Positions 9,725 through 22,555 of a stretch of 64,000 nucleotides of DNA are shown piece by piece. The notes under the pieces were generated by a model. That model saw only the letters and a program-made list of their open reading frames with translations. It did not search any database and was not told the DNA's origin. The DNA is from Persicaria tinctoria (Eukaryota; Streptophyta; Magnoliopsida; Caryophyllales; Polygonaceae), in assembly GCA_037127255.1 (NCBI GenBank), contig JBANSL010000008.1, positions 38,453,373 through 38,517,372 on the forward strand, in the 5' to 3' direction. The position numbers and the translations under genes are program-made. Every line of letters starts with the position of its first letter. Positions within the stretch are counted from its first letter, which is position 1.

Positions 9725-10453
9725 ATATCTACCAAATAACCAACAATTCAAAAAAAAAATATTTACGCAAAAATTGAAAACCATTATAAAGAGATGATAT
9801 AAAGTTAAGTAGTTACAGCCTTACACTGAATGAATGTGTTTCACTGAATGAATGTGTTTAGAATGCAGCCTTCTTCGGGTCTTGATGAGCTGATGTGTTC
9901 AAATGTCAATCTTTCACATTATTTTATTAATTTGATGACTTTCATATAACATGTTTATGTCAATATGCTAATTTGATTTGTCTTACATATACATAATTTC
10001 TACTCTGTAATGTGAACATGTTTGTTCCAATTGAGATTTCACGGCATTTTATAGTGCTCAATTAAATGAATATACAAACTCACCTATTTGCCACAGTGAT
10101 CAATCTTTAACAAAGTTGTTATGGATTCTTGCATAATCAATCAACATAGGCAACAGATTCAATGAGTACAAGCACACATCAACAATTTCACAACCAATTC
10201 CCAAAACTCAACAGGCCTGCACTTACCCAGCGGAAATCTAAGTCAGACAACTTCGATTCGAAAATTGAATTGGCAATTGTGAGAGCACGAGCAGTGGAAA
10301 GAGTCTATATTGAATTGGCAATTCGACATTTCGACCTATTCACAAACTTGCTGTCATATTCAATTGAATTAAGTCCTTTTGCCATTATCAAAGCCCTAAT
10401 TTCTACTCTGGTTTCATAGTGAAGTGAGATGAACCTCTACAAAAACCTTAAAT

Positions 10454-10981
10454 CGAAATTTCGAATTCGAAATCTATCAATTTCAACCTAAACCCTAAAT
10501 TTGACATCACAAAAACCCCAAAATGCATCAAATTCAACCAAAACAAGAACACCAAACCCTAGTTATAAGAACACCAAAACTCTATCCTTTCTCGCTGGGT
10601 GCAGCAACAGGTCCGAGTCCGAGCGCGCAGAGGCAGCCAGCAGGTCCGAGCACGCAGAGGGTGCAGCAGAAGGTCCGAGCCGAGTCCAGGTTCGAGCCGA
10701 GCCCAGGTCTGAGCACGCAGAGGGTACTGAATCGCGCGGTCTCCTCGCTCTCTTCGCGTCGCTCTCTCCTTGCTCTCTGTCTGGTCTCCTCGCTCAGTTC
10801 TCCAGGTCTCGCCTTTTTTTTTTTTTTTGAGCAAACGAACGGAATTAACTCGAAAAGGTTAAAGTTAACCGAGAAGGGTACGAGGCGAAATAGGTTAAAA
10901 CCGCAGGGGTACCACGCGAATTATGTAAAAAAGTTGTATAACCCGCGAAATTTGCAATACCCCAGAGGTACCTGGCGAAAT
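10454..10981 (-). repeat. Right long terminal inverted repeat
   Basis: Inverted partner of 7652-8125, ending GGCGAAAT at 10981. The open frames across its minisatellite (about 10501-11029) are simple translations of GC-rich repeat and are not credited as genes. Confidence 0.88.
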
Positions 10982-11820
10982 TTCCGTAATATTTATTACA
11001 ACCGAGTGTTGGAATATATGTTAAACTAGTCTTATTGCTCGCGACCTTCACGGCTACATATTATTTTATATATTATATTTTATTTATTCTTATTATTGAT
11101 AAGTATTAAATTATATAAAGAAACAAATGAAAAACTTAACATTTAATATAATTTTTTACTTTTTAAAAAAAAAGTGTTAAAAAAATAAAGTGGCATGCTT
11201 TAATTGAAAGAGGGAGTATTAGATCATTTGAATATAACCTCATGATATATTTATTTTTCAAATAGATTTTATTTATTTTATAAATGATAATTCATATACA
11301 TTTATTTTTTATAAAAAATATTAAAATTTAAAATAATGTTGATTTAAAAGATGTTAACTTTTATCTTTTGTTTTCAATTATTTTATAAAATTTATTTCTT
11401 TATGATTTTTCATATTTTTTTTAAATGTATTGAAATTAAAATTTATTTATAAGATTAATAAGCGCGTGCCTGTCTATACACATACACACACACTTATTAA
11501 TCTTATTTCCTTTTTTATGTTTAACACAATTTGTCATACTCGATCACCCTCCGTGTATATTTTGATGAAAAGATTCATTTTTCAACATATAATTAATTAA
11601 TATTATATTGATATTAATATTAATTAATTAATATTGCATCAGAGTACGACACGTAAGCGAATCGCACCAGAACCCGCCACATAGGATTTCCACGTCTCTG
11701 TTTTAGTATTATATATTGATATATTGATATATTGATATTGATATTGATATTGATGATTTTATCTTTGACCCCCTTTGGCTATTTAACAGTGATCGGTTCG
11801 GATGGGGTGATTGATGGCTG

Positions 11821-11863
<43 letters not shown>

Positions 11864-11980
11864 TAAGAATTCACTTAAACTCTGAACAAAAAGCCATACT
11901 GTCTTTCACATGGTGGTGTATATGGACAAAGAGAAACAAGATTGTATTTGAAGACCAAAGTCTAAGAACAATAGATTCTG
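10982..11980. other. AT-rich spacer with short microsatellites
   Basis: No gene seen. It holds an AATTAATATTAA palindromic stretch (11575-11635), a TGATAT/GATATT array (about 11713-11755) and a TA/CA run (about 11824-11865). Confidence 0.6.
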
Positions 11981-12443
11981 TTTCGGATGAGCTGCTTCGC
12001 AGGATAGCAAGGGAACCCAGCTGAAAGGCGACGTTGTCGTCTATCTTGCACCTTACCTTTGGAATGTAAGGACACTGAAGCTTAACCATTGTTGTGTCCC
12101 TTCGATATCGCATCTTATCGCGATGATTCACAACTGCCGGATGCTGAAATCACTCGAGATAAAGGATCAGGATCAAGTCCCTTCGGATAGCAATGAAAAG
12201 TGTTTGTTAACATCTCTAAATCTGTCGTTCAATAAGATGCTCATTGACCAATGTCTAGCAAGGGTTTCGCAGGCTTGCCCTAGCTTAAGCGAGCTCTTTG
12301 TGAATGGATGCAAGGCGATCATACACGAGGGCGTAAGCCAAGCCATAAGAAACTGCCTGGGATTAAGGATTATAGAGATGAACCAATGTGAAGGTGTGGC
12401 CACACTCGCCTTGGATGTCAGGATTTCGAAGTGCGAGGCTTAG
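11981..12443 (+). pseudogene. F-box/LRR-like gene remnant (copy 2)
   Basis: It begins with SDELLRRIARE-like sequence shared with 7040. After a deletion it encodes LRR segments: LAPYLWNVRTLKLNHC, CRMLKSLEIKDQDQ, CLLTSLNLSFNKMLIDQCLA, CPSLSELFVNGCKAI, CLGLRIIEMNQCEGV. The 25-27-residue spacing of C..L..L.L..C is the cysteine-containing LRR type of plant F-box proteins. The longest open stretch, 12123-12443, ends at a TAG. No F-box, N-terminus or promoter is visible, so this is a truncated duplicate. It preserves a better reading frame than copy 1 over the same segment. Confidence 0.65.
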
Positions 12444-12809
12444 GACTGGAGGATGAGAGTCCGAAGATGATATTGAATCTAGATAGTCATATAGTTATAT
12501 TAGATTGAATTAAATGTTTTCAATTAACCCCAATAGTTAGTGTGTATATATATATATTAAAAATAAAAAAAAATGTGATTGATTCAAAGAGATAAATGGA
12601 AGAAAAAATGAAAGGAAATAAATAATTAAAGCTATTTCTAAATATATTCAATATAAATGTTCTCAAAAATAACGTTGCGCGATGGAACGATACGTGGCGT
12701 ATGTTCTTTTATTTTAAGTAATATATATAGATATATAGATAGATAGATATAAATAATGAAGTAACTAGATAATGCTTCAGTAGGTCCAAGTTTTATTACG
12801 GTAAGTTAC
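12444..12809. other. Spacer, no gene seen
   Basis: AT-rich DNA with a short (ATAG)n run at about 12728-12752. It ends in the TSD of the copia element. Confidence 0.6.
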
Positions 12810-12814
12810 AACTT
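12810..12814. repeat. Target-site duplication AACTT (left, copia)
   Basis: Matches AACTT at 29958-29962, directly outside the right LTR end. Confidence 0.88.
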
Positions 12815-13402
12815 TGTTAGGATTTTAATTCTAGTTTGTCATTTGTATTCTTAGTTTGTATAAGTCTCTCTGTAATTAGTTAGGTTATAGGCTGCCTTTG
12901 TATTGTGTAAAAGGGAGTGATGCTTTTAGTGTTCGTTGGTGTAGAAGACTGAAGGCTCAAATTGGGCCAAAATGAGAGTACGTCGAGCTTGTACGCAGCT
13001 TTTGACAACCCACTTCGACACCATCCACGCATCAACTCTAACAGCTACAAAAGGAGAGTACGTCGAGCAACGGAGTACGACAGCTGAAAGCACAGAGAGA
13101 GAAACAGAAAGAGAAAGAAGGGGGGCAAGAGAGAAGAAAACAAAGGGAGAGTCGGTGAAGAACTCGAAGCGGTGAAGAAGATCCAAGGGCGATTGGATCG
13201 GGAAGACGAACGACTGCAAGGAGAGTCCCTGGTTCACGTGGTTGCGAGGTTCAGCAGCCGAAAATCAGTGACGTCGACTTCAATGAAGGCTTAGCGACAG
13301 GGAGGTTTGTTCTGGTTGTTTGTCTGGTTTTACTTCCTATTTGCTTTCTTGTACTCTTTCTAGAAATAAAGCAGTGCACACCGGGTCTCTCTTGAGGCCA
13401 AT
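12815..13402 (+). repeat. Copia 5' LTR, part before the Athila insertion
   Basis: The 588 bp from TGTTAGGATT to CCAAT align with the right LTR (28028-28068 plus 29265-29862). The LTR resumes after the Athila element at 25041 and ends at 25155. Confidence 0.9.
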
Positions 13403-14652
13403 TGACAAGAGGAAAACCTGTCGTTGTTCTTGCCAAAGAATACTCAAACTCACTAACTAGTATAGCGTGCAAGTAAGAGATTGATCCACAGGGAAATCTA
13501 TTAAATTCAAGTCTAATTATAATTGCTAAGAGAGAAAAGGGGGAGTTTTTAGTGTGAAAAGATCTGTCTTTTAGCAAAGCAGAGACAAGCAAACAAAGTA
13601 AATTGATTGTAAAATTCAGTTGAGGGAAATAGGTTCACCTACAATTTATCACTTCGATTGATGAATTCGATCCTTGTTTCAGCCTCTAGTTCTTGTCTTT
13701 TCCTATCAATGTCCATGTTCAGATCTTAGGTAAATTACTAGTCCTACGAGCCCTAGCAACCCTTATCTCTAAATAACCCTAACACGGTAAAGATTTAACC
13801 TAGAGATAGCATTAAGATTATGAATTAACCAAGGTACATGCAATATCAAGCTACGAGTCGATATTTAACATATATTCAACTTCCTACACATCCAATTAGT
13901 CGTACGAGTCCTAAAGGGATATGATTGCTACTTGGGTTAAGGTTCGCTACGAGGAATCTACAAAACCCTAGCAATTGAATGAATCCACTCGAACTAGTCG
14001 GCCAGGCCAGAGAGAATAAAACACATTCAAGCAATTAAGCACAAGGAAGTCAAAACATTGCAATAGGAATAAGAACTAGATTAAGAAACTCACAATTCAA
14101 CAATCAAAGATCCAAACTGTAGGCGAAACCTCGAGAGTTTAGTTGCTCATGCTCAACGGCGCTCTCAACAATGGTGTAAAGTGCATAAGGTGAATGAATA
14201 GAATAACTAGAAAAACCTTAAATAGTCTAGAGAAATTCGGCCCAAAATAGTTTAATGAAAACCCTAAGTAAAGTCCGCTTCCGATGACCAGCTACTGTAC
14301 GGGCCGCGGGGCGGCCAGGCCAGGCCGCGGGGCGGCCGGCGATTCTGCGAACTCCTCCGTTTCTCCTTCAAGCCGCGGGGCGGCCATAGATACTGCAGGG
14401 CGGCCTGCGATTCTTCCGAGCTTCCTCCTCTTCGTCTCCAGCAGCTCCTAAGTCCTTCTTTAACTTGTTTCCGCTCTTTTCACTACCATTTCACCTCCAA
14501 TCTACTGTTCCTGAAATAAACCATAAAATCATGTAGATTCCGCCTCTTCTAACTCAACAAGTGAAAATGCAAATTCAACTAAATAAATGCAATATTCACA
14601 TCTAAATAATGCTAAATGCAATCTATTATGCAACACTAAATATGATCTATCA
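13403..14652 (-). repeat. Athila LTR (3' LTR in element sense)
   Basis: A 1,250-bp LTR, TGACAAG...CTATCA, paired with 23786-25035. It includes a GC-hairpin cluster (14302-14405). Confidence 0.95.
14302..14405. repeat. GC-hairpin cluster 1 (left LTR)
   Basis: Three copies of GGCCGCGGGGCGGCC or a one-base variant (14302, 14323, 14371) and one degenerate copy (about 14393). The unit is a perfect 6-bp stem GGCCGC/GCGGCC with a GGG loop. The second copy is followed by GGCGATTCTGCGAA. Confidence 0.9.
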
Positions 14653-14665
14653 AATTCCCCCACAC
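14653..14665 (-). other. Athila polypurine tract
   Basis: The minus strand reads GTGTGGGGGAATT directly before the 3' LTR. This purine run primes plus-strand synthesis. Confidence 0.85.
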
Positions 14666-15732
14666 TTGAACCTTTGCTTGTCCTCAAACAATAGAAAAAC
14701 TCAACTTTGTAGCCCCACAGAATAGCAATCCATGTATCCACACCTCAATATTCTTTAAGTGCATGAAAACTAGCAAACACAAAAGATTAATAACATCATA
14801 GCACATAATTGGAATAATCAATGAAATCAGGCAACCATACCCATTCTAGACCTCGCAGGGAATGTGTTTCACTCATGTGTTTAGGCTTTAAGATACAACT
14901 CTCAACTCAAACCAATCATGCACTAAGCTCATAGACACTGACCACCATATCACCAATTCTCTACCGAAATGTCATTACTTGCGGGACACAATAAAGAAGA
15001 TAAAATGTGACACTTTTTTTTCTTTTCTTTTTTTCTATATTTTCTTTTTCTTTTTTTCTTTTTCTTGTCTTGATGCTTTCCTTACGCGAAGCGCAAACAT
15101 GGGTGTCATGAATGGCCCCGGTCTATCAACACCTCAACTCACTAAAATGAAGTCCACTTGAACATCTTTTAACGCAAGTTGCAAACATGGGTGTCATGAA
15201 TGAACCTGGTTCCTCAATGATCAAGCTTCCTCTCCTAGTGGATAGTTTTCAACACCTTTTGCCGAATCATACCCATGAGTGTCATGCGTAGACCCAGTTA
15301 CTAAGTGCATCAACCATTGCCACCTTATTCACTACATATTCACAATGTAAACAAAAGACTCAAAATATAAACATAAAGTCCGCAAGCAATCAAACATGTG
15401 CATCGGTCTTTTAAAAATAGATATTGCAGTCAACGCCAAGAGGTAGCAATACTAGGCGAGTAATTCACACAACTGAGCAAAAGAATCCAAATAAGGCCAA
15501 ATATCCTCACAGGGTCATGTCTAGAACTTCAAGATCACCCAAAAATTCAAGATTTTACGTGCTCAATTATTAACCAATCATGCCCACCAAATAGTATAGA
15601 AAACATATATCGAAGGCTTCAACAATCCAAGCACATCATGGGGCATAAATCTCAACAGAAAATATAGAGGACAAACGGCATCCACATGAGGAAATAAGAC
15701 CTATTCCTAATAATGCAAAACTAAAACACAAT

Positions 15733-15764
<32 letters not shown>

Positions 15765-16038
15765 TGGTAGAAACTAAATATGCATACAACTAATAGAAAT
15801 AAACATGCAACCTTAAAACTAAAAATGCAATGCAAATTAAAACTAAAATACAGAGAGTTTTCAAGTCTTCTCCCCCACACTTAAACCTAACATTGTCCTC
15901 AATGCAGAAAAGAGAACAAAAACATCAAAATAAGAATAAAAGGGAAAAGAAAAGAAAAAACTGACATGCTCACTGCTGAGGTGGTGGAGGCGGTGGATAT
16001 GGTGGGAACTGTGGGTAGGCGAATTGATAGAAGTCCTC
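14666..16038. other. Athila non-coding 3' internal region
   Basis: No coding signal. It contains pyrimidine-rich runs (15009-15065) and two A/T homopolymer-rich stretches. Around 15095-15290 a motif GGGTGTCATGAATG recurs three times at ~95-bp intervals (GTGTCATGCGTAG in the last), showing old internal duplication. Confidence 0.6.
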
Positions 16039-17175
16039 CTACCTCTGCCATATCTGCTCCTGCATCCATCGGATCGCCGCATGGCTCTCAGAGACCTCCT
16101 CCAGGTGGGAAGTCAAGCCACGTACATCGCGACGAATGTCGCCGACCTCCACGTACAGCTGCTGGTTGTGGTCCCACATCGCGTCCTGGCGCTGGTGCAT
16201 CCGCTGCTGGTTCTCCCACATTTCGTCTTGACGACGCGACATCATCTGCTGATGCTCCCACATAGTGTTCTGCTGGAGAGAGATATCAGCCATCTGCTGT
16301 GCCAGCGAGTAGTAATCTGGACCAGCAGCTCCAGTTGTGCCAGAAGGTCCAGCTCCTCCAAAATCCGTCTGAGCTCTGGGAACATCCTCAGCATCGTCCT
16401 GCTCAGCATCAGGAACCTGCTCCTCCTCCTCATCATCATCCTCATCCATCGCATCTCCCATATAAAAATCAGCAGCTGTAGGGCCAAAAGGGAGAGGACG
16501 GGGCAGTCTCAACTGAATACACCCCTGATGGCCTGCCCTCCAGATCCACATCGGCGACCTGCCCTCCAGGTGGCCAGCTTTCCTCAGCTGGGCCTCATCA
16601 TATAGAAATGATCCATGCTGAGCATCATGGACAACGCTCACGTCGATGCAGGTGCGAGCGATGAGGGTGATAAGACCCCCAAAGCTGATAGTTGCCTTGT
16701 TGCGCTTGTCCATTATGTCCTTGCAGTTCATCAAAAAGAGATTGACCCAACCCGGAACGACAGGGCTCTCCGACGTCAGACACCATAGGAATGACATGTC
16801 CTTCAGCGAGATCTTGTTGACCTCAGCCTGTGCAAAGAAGGTGTTCGCCAGCACCTTGTGAATCAGTCGGAGTGCAGGATGGCGAATACTGGAGTTGTAC
16901 TGGCCCTTCTTGGCCTCAAAAGGCACCCTAGTAGATGCCATCCAGAAAGCAACATGGCCCTCACCCTTGCAGACATCAAGCCAACCAGCAGTCGGCGCAG
17001 CAGTAACACCCAAAATCTGTGCTAACCTCTCATTGGATAATGTCAAATCTCTCCCAAGCAACCGAAACTCAATAGCGGTACGTCCCACACTCAAGGTTGC
17101 TAAAAATTCCTTACATAAACTAGGATAAGTGGGTGCATTCTTCTCTAGAAACTGCCCTAACCCCCATGATCTAAC
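16039..17175 (-). pseudogene. Athila ORF downstream of pol (env-position ORF)
   Basis: The frame is open from just after a TAG near 17180 to 16039. It begins RSWGLGQFLEKNAPTYPSLC and continues LSNERLAQILGV, PALRLIHKVLANTFFAQ and FGGLITLIARTCIDV. It ends in an acidic stretch (DEDDDEEEEQ) and a Gln/Met-rich coiled coil with repeats of MWEHQQ/MWENQQ. This is the Athila ORF-1 type protein found between pol and the 3' LTR. Its function is not established, and nothing here shows a signal peptide or membrane segment that would support an envelope role. The natural start lies further upstream, cut off by the TAG. Athila family identity is by recognition. Confidence 0.65.
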
Positions 17176-17389
17176 AGTTGCCTAGTGCATGTATCCATCT
17201 GTAATAATCTCAACGTAGGCTCATGAAAGAACTTCGTGACAAAGAAATTCCTAGTGTTTAAACCATTCCATTTCTCTTTCTGATTTCTACTCATGTCGTG
17301 TGGTCTCGACATTATGAATCTGAGCTAAGAAAGATTACACAAAAGAAATGGAAATCCAGAAAAAACTCACAGAATTCGGGTTCTGCAGA

Positions 17390-17452
17390 GGCCGCGGGGC
17401 GGCCAAGGGAGGCGACGGGGCGGCCGGCGACAGGGGTGGCCGCGGGGCGGCT
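17390..17452. repeat. GC-hairpin cluster 2 (pol-ORF spacer)
   Basis: Copies at 17390-17404 and 17438-17452 flank a related unit GGCGACGGGGCGGCCGGCGA (17411-17430). It is preceded by TTCTGCAGA, which also precedes cluster 4. Confidence 0.9.
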
Positions 17453-17845
17453 GGCGATTTTCTGGATCTGAACTCCCCAACGTCGGATCTGCTCTCTGAC
17501 GTCCTAAACCTTCCTTCTCCGGTGTGGATCCGAAAGAAAACTTGGAGATTTATTAGGAGAAAGCCGGTTTCTGTGTAGATCTAGAAGAGAGAGGTGGTGG
17601 GATGGAGTTTTTGTAGAAGGGGGATGGAAATAATGGGAAAGAGTGTGATTTTGGTGAAAAAAGGAAGCTTGGAGGAGGGGTTTTAATGGAGTTTCTAAGA
17701 GGGAGCTTGAAGGAGGAAGAAGATAGAGGATAGAAGAGGATGGCGGCTGATGGTGATAGAATGGGGAGAAAAAGAAAGGATAGGGTTTATTTTGGTAGAA
17801 AGTGGGGGCCCACATGGGCCCCTAAAAATTTTTCCATCCGGATGG

Positions 17846-17951
17846 GGCCGCGGGGCGGCCAGGGTGGGCGACGGGGCGGCCGGCGATTCTGCGAAGGATT
17901 TCGCTGAGCGCCTTGGCCGCGGGGCGGCTCTTGCTGGCGACGGGGCGGCCC
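17846..17951. repeat. GC-hairpin cluster 3 (pol-ORF spacer)
   Basis: Four units: the perfect hairpin at 17846-17860, the GGCGACGGGGCGGCC variant at 17867-17881 followed by GGCGATTCTGCGAAGG, a copy ending in T at 17915-17929, and a further GGCGACGGGGCGGCC at 17937-17951. Confidence 0.9.
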
Positions 17952-19480
17952 GTCCTTTTTCGCCCATTTCCTTTTTCTTTTCCTTCCTGCACTGTTAGTC
18001 CTCCATACCACAAACCAAAAATAAAATAAAAGAAAAACTTAATGCAAAAAGAAAATACCTAAACTATTACCTTGGGTTGCCTCCCAAGCAGCGCCTTTAG
18101 TTAACGTCGTTGGCTCGACATTATGACACCCTATTGATCTTCAGCATTTGGTTCAGTGAGAACCAACTCATCCCCTTCCTGTTTGAAAAAATTCTCATAA
18201 TAGGGTTTAACTCGATGACCATTTACCTTGAAGATGTCTCCATTCCTCTCATTTAGTAGCTCAACTGCACCATGAGAAAAGACATTAGTAATCACATATG
18301 GTCCTGCCCATCTAGAACGAAGCTTACCTGGGAAGAGTTGTAGGCGCGATTGAAATAGAAGGACCTTTTCCCCAACTTTGAGGTCCTTTCGCAAGATATG
18401 TTTATCGTGCCATGCCTTAGTCTTCTCCTTGTAGGTGACGGAGTTATCATAGGCATCCAATCTCAACTCTTCCAACTCCTGCCGCTGTAGTTTTCTGAAC
18501 TCCCCAACTTCATCAATCTGCATGTTGCACTGCTTCACCGCCCAATATGCTTTATGTTCGAGCTCGACAGGAAGATGGCAAGCCTTTCCATAGACCAATC
18601 TAAACGGAGACATCCCAATGGGAGTCTTGTAAGCCGTTCGATAAGCCCATAGAGCATCATCAAGTCTGACACTCCAGTCCTTCCTGTTTGGGGCAACAGC
18701 CTTTTCCAAGATAGTCTTTATCTCGCGATTAGACACCTCAGCTTGCCCATTTGTCTGGGGGTGGTATGCAGTAGATACCCTCTGAGTCACATGATATTTC
18801 TTTAAGAGCGCACTCACTGTCTTGTTGCAGAAATGGGTCCCTTTATCACTGATTAGCGCTTTTGGAACTCCAAATCTAGTGAATAGCTCCTTGAGGAAAC
18901 CTGCAACTACTTTCGAATCATCAGTTCTGGTGGCCTTCGCCTCCACCCACTTGGAGACGTAGTCCACTGCAAGCAAAATATATAGGTTCCCAAATGAGTT
19001 AGGGAATGGTCCCATGAAGTCAATGCCCCAAACATCAAAAATCTCACAAAATATAATGCGAGTTTGTGGCATCTCATTCCTCTTAGAAAGATTCCCAACT
19101 CTCTGACAGCGATCGCAGGATTTGCAAAAAGCATAAGAATCACGAAATATATGTGGCCAAAAGAATCCTGCATCTAGTACCTTCCTAGCTGTCTTTTGTG
19201 GTCCAAAGTGTCCACCACATTCATGGGAATGACAAAAATTTAGGACAAATTGTACCTCATCGTCGAGAAGACACCGACGTATCACCTGATCTGCGCAATG
19301 CTTCCATAGATAGGGGTCATCCCAAACGTAGAAGCGAGCATCGTGGCGTATCTTGTCCTTTTGAGCCTTTGAAAAGTTGGGTGGAAACTCTTCCGACACT
19401 AGAAAGTTGACCAAGTTAGCAAACCATGGACGTGGAAGGGAACTTACCTTGAGGAGTTGTACAAAGTCGGAATCTGCAGG

Positions 19481-19564
19481 GGCCGCGGGGCGGCCGGCGA
19501 TTGCGAAGGAACTTTTCGCCGAGGAGTCGGCCGCGGGGCGGCCTGGGGTGGCCGCGGGGCGGCT
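19481..19564. repeat. GC-hairpin cluster 4 (inside pol)
   Basis: Three units at 19481-19495, 19529-19543 and 19550-19564, the first and last followed by GGCGATTGCGAAG. The cluster lies in the polyprotein between RNase H and integrase and keeps the frame open. Confidence 0.92.
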
Positions 19565-22146
19565 GGCGATTGCGAAGACCTGTAGAAGCTCTTCGTCAGG
19601 AAAGCTCCCCAATATGCCTTCTTGTCCATTCTCCTCCTGCACAATACGACTTAGATGGTCAGCAACTAGATTCTCAGCACCCTTTTTGTCCCTGAGTTCA
19701 ATGTCGAACTCGCTTAAAAGCAAGATCCATCGAATCAGTCTTGGTTTAGCCTCTTTCTTCGTCAAAAGGTAACGAAGTGTTGCATGATCAGTATACACAA
19801 TAACTTTGGTACCAAGTAAATAAGATCTAAATTTCTCAAGTGCAAAAACTATAGCAAGGAGTTCCTTTTCTGTGGTTGAGTAGTTCCTTTGAGCTCCATT
19901 CAGAGTCATAGATGCATAGTATATGACATGAGAGCTTCTTCCTTCTTTTTGCCCAAGCACAGCTCCCACAGCGTAGTCACTAGCGTCACACATCAATTCG
20001 AAAGGTTGAGACCAATTTGGTGCTTGTATGATTGGTGCACTAGTAAGACAAGTCTTTAACTCATCAAACGCCGTCCTACACTTCTCATCAAAAGCAAAGG
20101 TGACCTCCTTCTTCAGCAGCTCGCACAAGGGTGAGGTAATCTTTGAAAAGTCCTTAATGAACCTGCGGTAGAATCCTGCATGGCCTAAAAAGGAACGAAC
20201 TTCACGCACATTAGTAGGATAAGGCAATGATTGAATGATGTCAATCTTTGCCTTATCAACCTCAATCCCTTTATGGGAGACAATGTGACCCAAAACAATG
20301 CCTTCCTCAACCATAAAGTGACACTTTTCTGAATTGAGCACTAAGTTAGTGTCAACACATCTTCTAAGCACTAGCGCCAAATGGTTGAGGCAAGCATCAA
20401 AACTGTCACCATGGACTGTAAAATCATCCATAAAAACCTCAATAAATTGCTCTATATATTCAGAGAAGATACTTACCATACACCGTTGGAATGTCCCAGG
20501 AGCATTGCATAAGCCAAAAGGCATTCTGCGATATGCAAAAGTGCCAAACGGACAAGTGAATGTTGTCTTCTCTTGATCCTCTGGTGCGATGGCTATCTGA
20601 AAGTACCCTGAATATCCATCTAAAAAGCAGTAATATGGACGACTAGCAAGTCTTTCAAGCATTTGATCAATGAAAGGTAAGGGAAAGTGATCTTTTCGGG
20701 TTACCACATTCAGCTTACGGTAGTCGATGCAAACTCTCCAGCCTGATTGGACTCTGGTAGGGACCAACTCACCTTCTTGATTCTCAACCACTGTAATGCC
20801 TCCCTTCTTTGGTACTACCTGCGTTGGACTCACCCATTGACTATCAGAGATGGGATAGATCATACCTGCCTGAAGGAGTTTGAGAACCTCCTTCTTCACT
20901 ACATCCATCATAGGTGGGTTGAGTCTCCGTTGAGGTTGCCTTGAAGGTTTGGCTCCTTCTTCTAATAAGATCCGGTGCATGCAAGTAGCTGGGCTGATTC
21001 CTTTGATATCCGCTATGGTCCATCCCAGAGTTGTTTTATGCTCTTTGAGCACTCCTACTAACCTATCTTCCTGCTCTTTGGTAAGCTTGTTAGAGATGAT
21101 GACAGGTAAGGTGTCACTCTCTCCCAAAAATGCATATTTGAGATGCTCAGGAAGAGGCTTGAGCTCAATTTCAGGTGCCTGGACGATAGAAGGTAAGAGC
21201 TTTTCATTGGGAGCAGTCAATGCCGTATCTGCCTGTGAGTATATAGGTAGGGAGGACAAGTCCCTCATGATCTCCTGCAAGTTAGTGGATAAAGCATAAT
21301 TCAATGAAAACTCCTCAATGGGAGTTTCTAAAGCTACCTGCAGGTCATCTACACAACTCATATCAAAGGTATCATGCATACAAGTATCAATGGTATCCAT
21401 AAAGCATAAGGAATGATCATCAGAAGGGAATTTCATAGCATCATATATATTGTATTCAACCTTCTCACCATCAAATTCCATAGTCAAAGAACCGGAATAC
21501 ACATCAATTTTCGTTCTAGCAGTCTTTAAAAAGGGCATTCCCAGCAAAATAGGAGCCTCTTGGTTACCATGCTCCATATCCAAAACAAAGAAATCAGCAG
21601 GAAAGATCAAATTGTCAACCATAACTAAAACATCCTCAACTATGCCTCTAGGAAAAGCATTTGATCTATCCGCTAGTTGGATCACCACTCTAGTCTCATG
21701 CAAAGGTCCCAAACCCAATGATTCATACAGAGAATAAGGTAAAACATTAATAGATGCATCCAAGTCCAACAAAGCTTTATCAAACTTAGTTTCACCTATC
21801 ACACATGGAATTGTAAACATGCCAGGGTCGCTACATTTCTTAGGCAGACGCTTTTGAAACACAGCAGAAACATGTTCGCTTACCTTAATTTTCTGCTTCC
21901 CTTTCAACTTTTGATTCCTCTTTATCTTGCAAAGTTCCTTGAGAAATTTGGCATAACGAGGAATACTTTTAATCAGATTGAGTAAAGGGATGTTTACCTC
22001 GCACTTGCTGAACGTCTCAAAGATCTCTTTGTCATTGTCGGGTCTTTTTGTGTCTCTGAGTGCTTCAGGAAAGGGAGGAACGGGTTTAAAAGAATTAAGA
22101 GGAGGGAAATCAGGTCGAACATACCCGTCAGATGAGGTACTGGAGT

Positions 22147-22226
22147 GGCCGCGGGGCGGCTGGTGATTTTCCGTGTCGCCAGAATCGATTAGGCCGCGGG
22201 GCGGCTCAGGGGTGCTGCGGGGCGGC
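22147..22226. repeat. GC-hairpin cluster 5 (gag-pol linker)
   Basis: Units at 22147-22161, 22192-22206 and 22213-22226, the last followed by GGCGATTTCGAA. It falls in the N-terminal linker of the pol frame (residues about 80-110, with [11 protein letters not shown]), again without breaking it. Confidence 0.9.
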
Positions 22227-22555
22227 TGGCGATTTCGAACCTCTTCTTCTTCGTCGTTCGCACCTGTTTCAAAATATTCTATGTTAGTATCATTATGGGG
22301 AGTGGTAATCAGCTCCTTACCACTTCTTAGCGTCACAACGCTGACGTTCTCCTTGGGATTCACCACCGTCTGAGATGGTAGCTGGTTTGAGTCCTTCGCC
22401 TGGAGTTCGCTCAGCGATTTAGCCAATTGGCTCAGTTGCTTCTCCAAATTCTTTTGGTGCTCAGCTTGACCCAAGACGATCTTTGTGAGAGCTTTGAGAG
22501 AATCCTCATTGGATTGATCATTAGTTGGTGGAGGTCCTCTTTGTCTTTGATCAAA

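Larger units (their letters stand above)
7652..10981. mobile_element. Pack-MULE-like element with ~0.5-kb inverted repeats
   Basis: Two long terminal inverted repeats (7652-8125 and 10454-10981) both start ATTTCGCCAG and run through a GC-rich minisatellite and a shared conserved tail. Long TIRs around captured exons fit Mutator-like Pack-MULEs. The 2.3-kb interior holds exons of an ASHR1-like gene and two tRNA-like sequences in opposite orientations. No transposase is present. A clean 9-bp TSD could not be found, so the superfamily call rests on TIR length and content. Confidence 0.75.
18131..22474 (-). pseudogene. Athila pol: protease, RT, RNase H, integrase
   Basis: This 1,447-residue open frame is in phase with gag and separated from it only by one TAA. 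The protease is near residue 236, where [12 protein letters not shown] has Asp in place of the usual Gly of the D-L-G-A motif. RT spans about 500-720 with [20 protein letters not shown] and FMDDFTVHG (near 681). RNase H has [13 protein letters not shown] (near 830) and [10 protein letters not shown] (near 895). Residues about 965-1005 ([14 protein letters not shown] and similar) are a translation of GC-hairpin cluster 4. The integrase zinc finger ([19 protein letters not shown]) is near 1081-1131. The catalytic core has [16 protein letters not shown] and [12 protein letters not shown]. Almost intact, but the protease change and upstream stop make activity doubtful. Confidence 0.95.

Noticed and set aside
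10501..11029. Open frames of 109 and 168 codons in the right TIR
   Set aside because: Same minisatellite in the inverted copy. Length reflects low stop density in GC-rich repeat.
12926..13237. Open frames in the copia LTR (also 29336-29677)
   Set aside because: LTR sequence present at both ends of the element, without a domain or start context.
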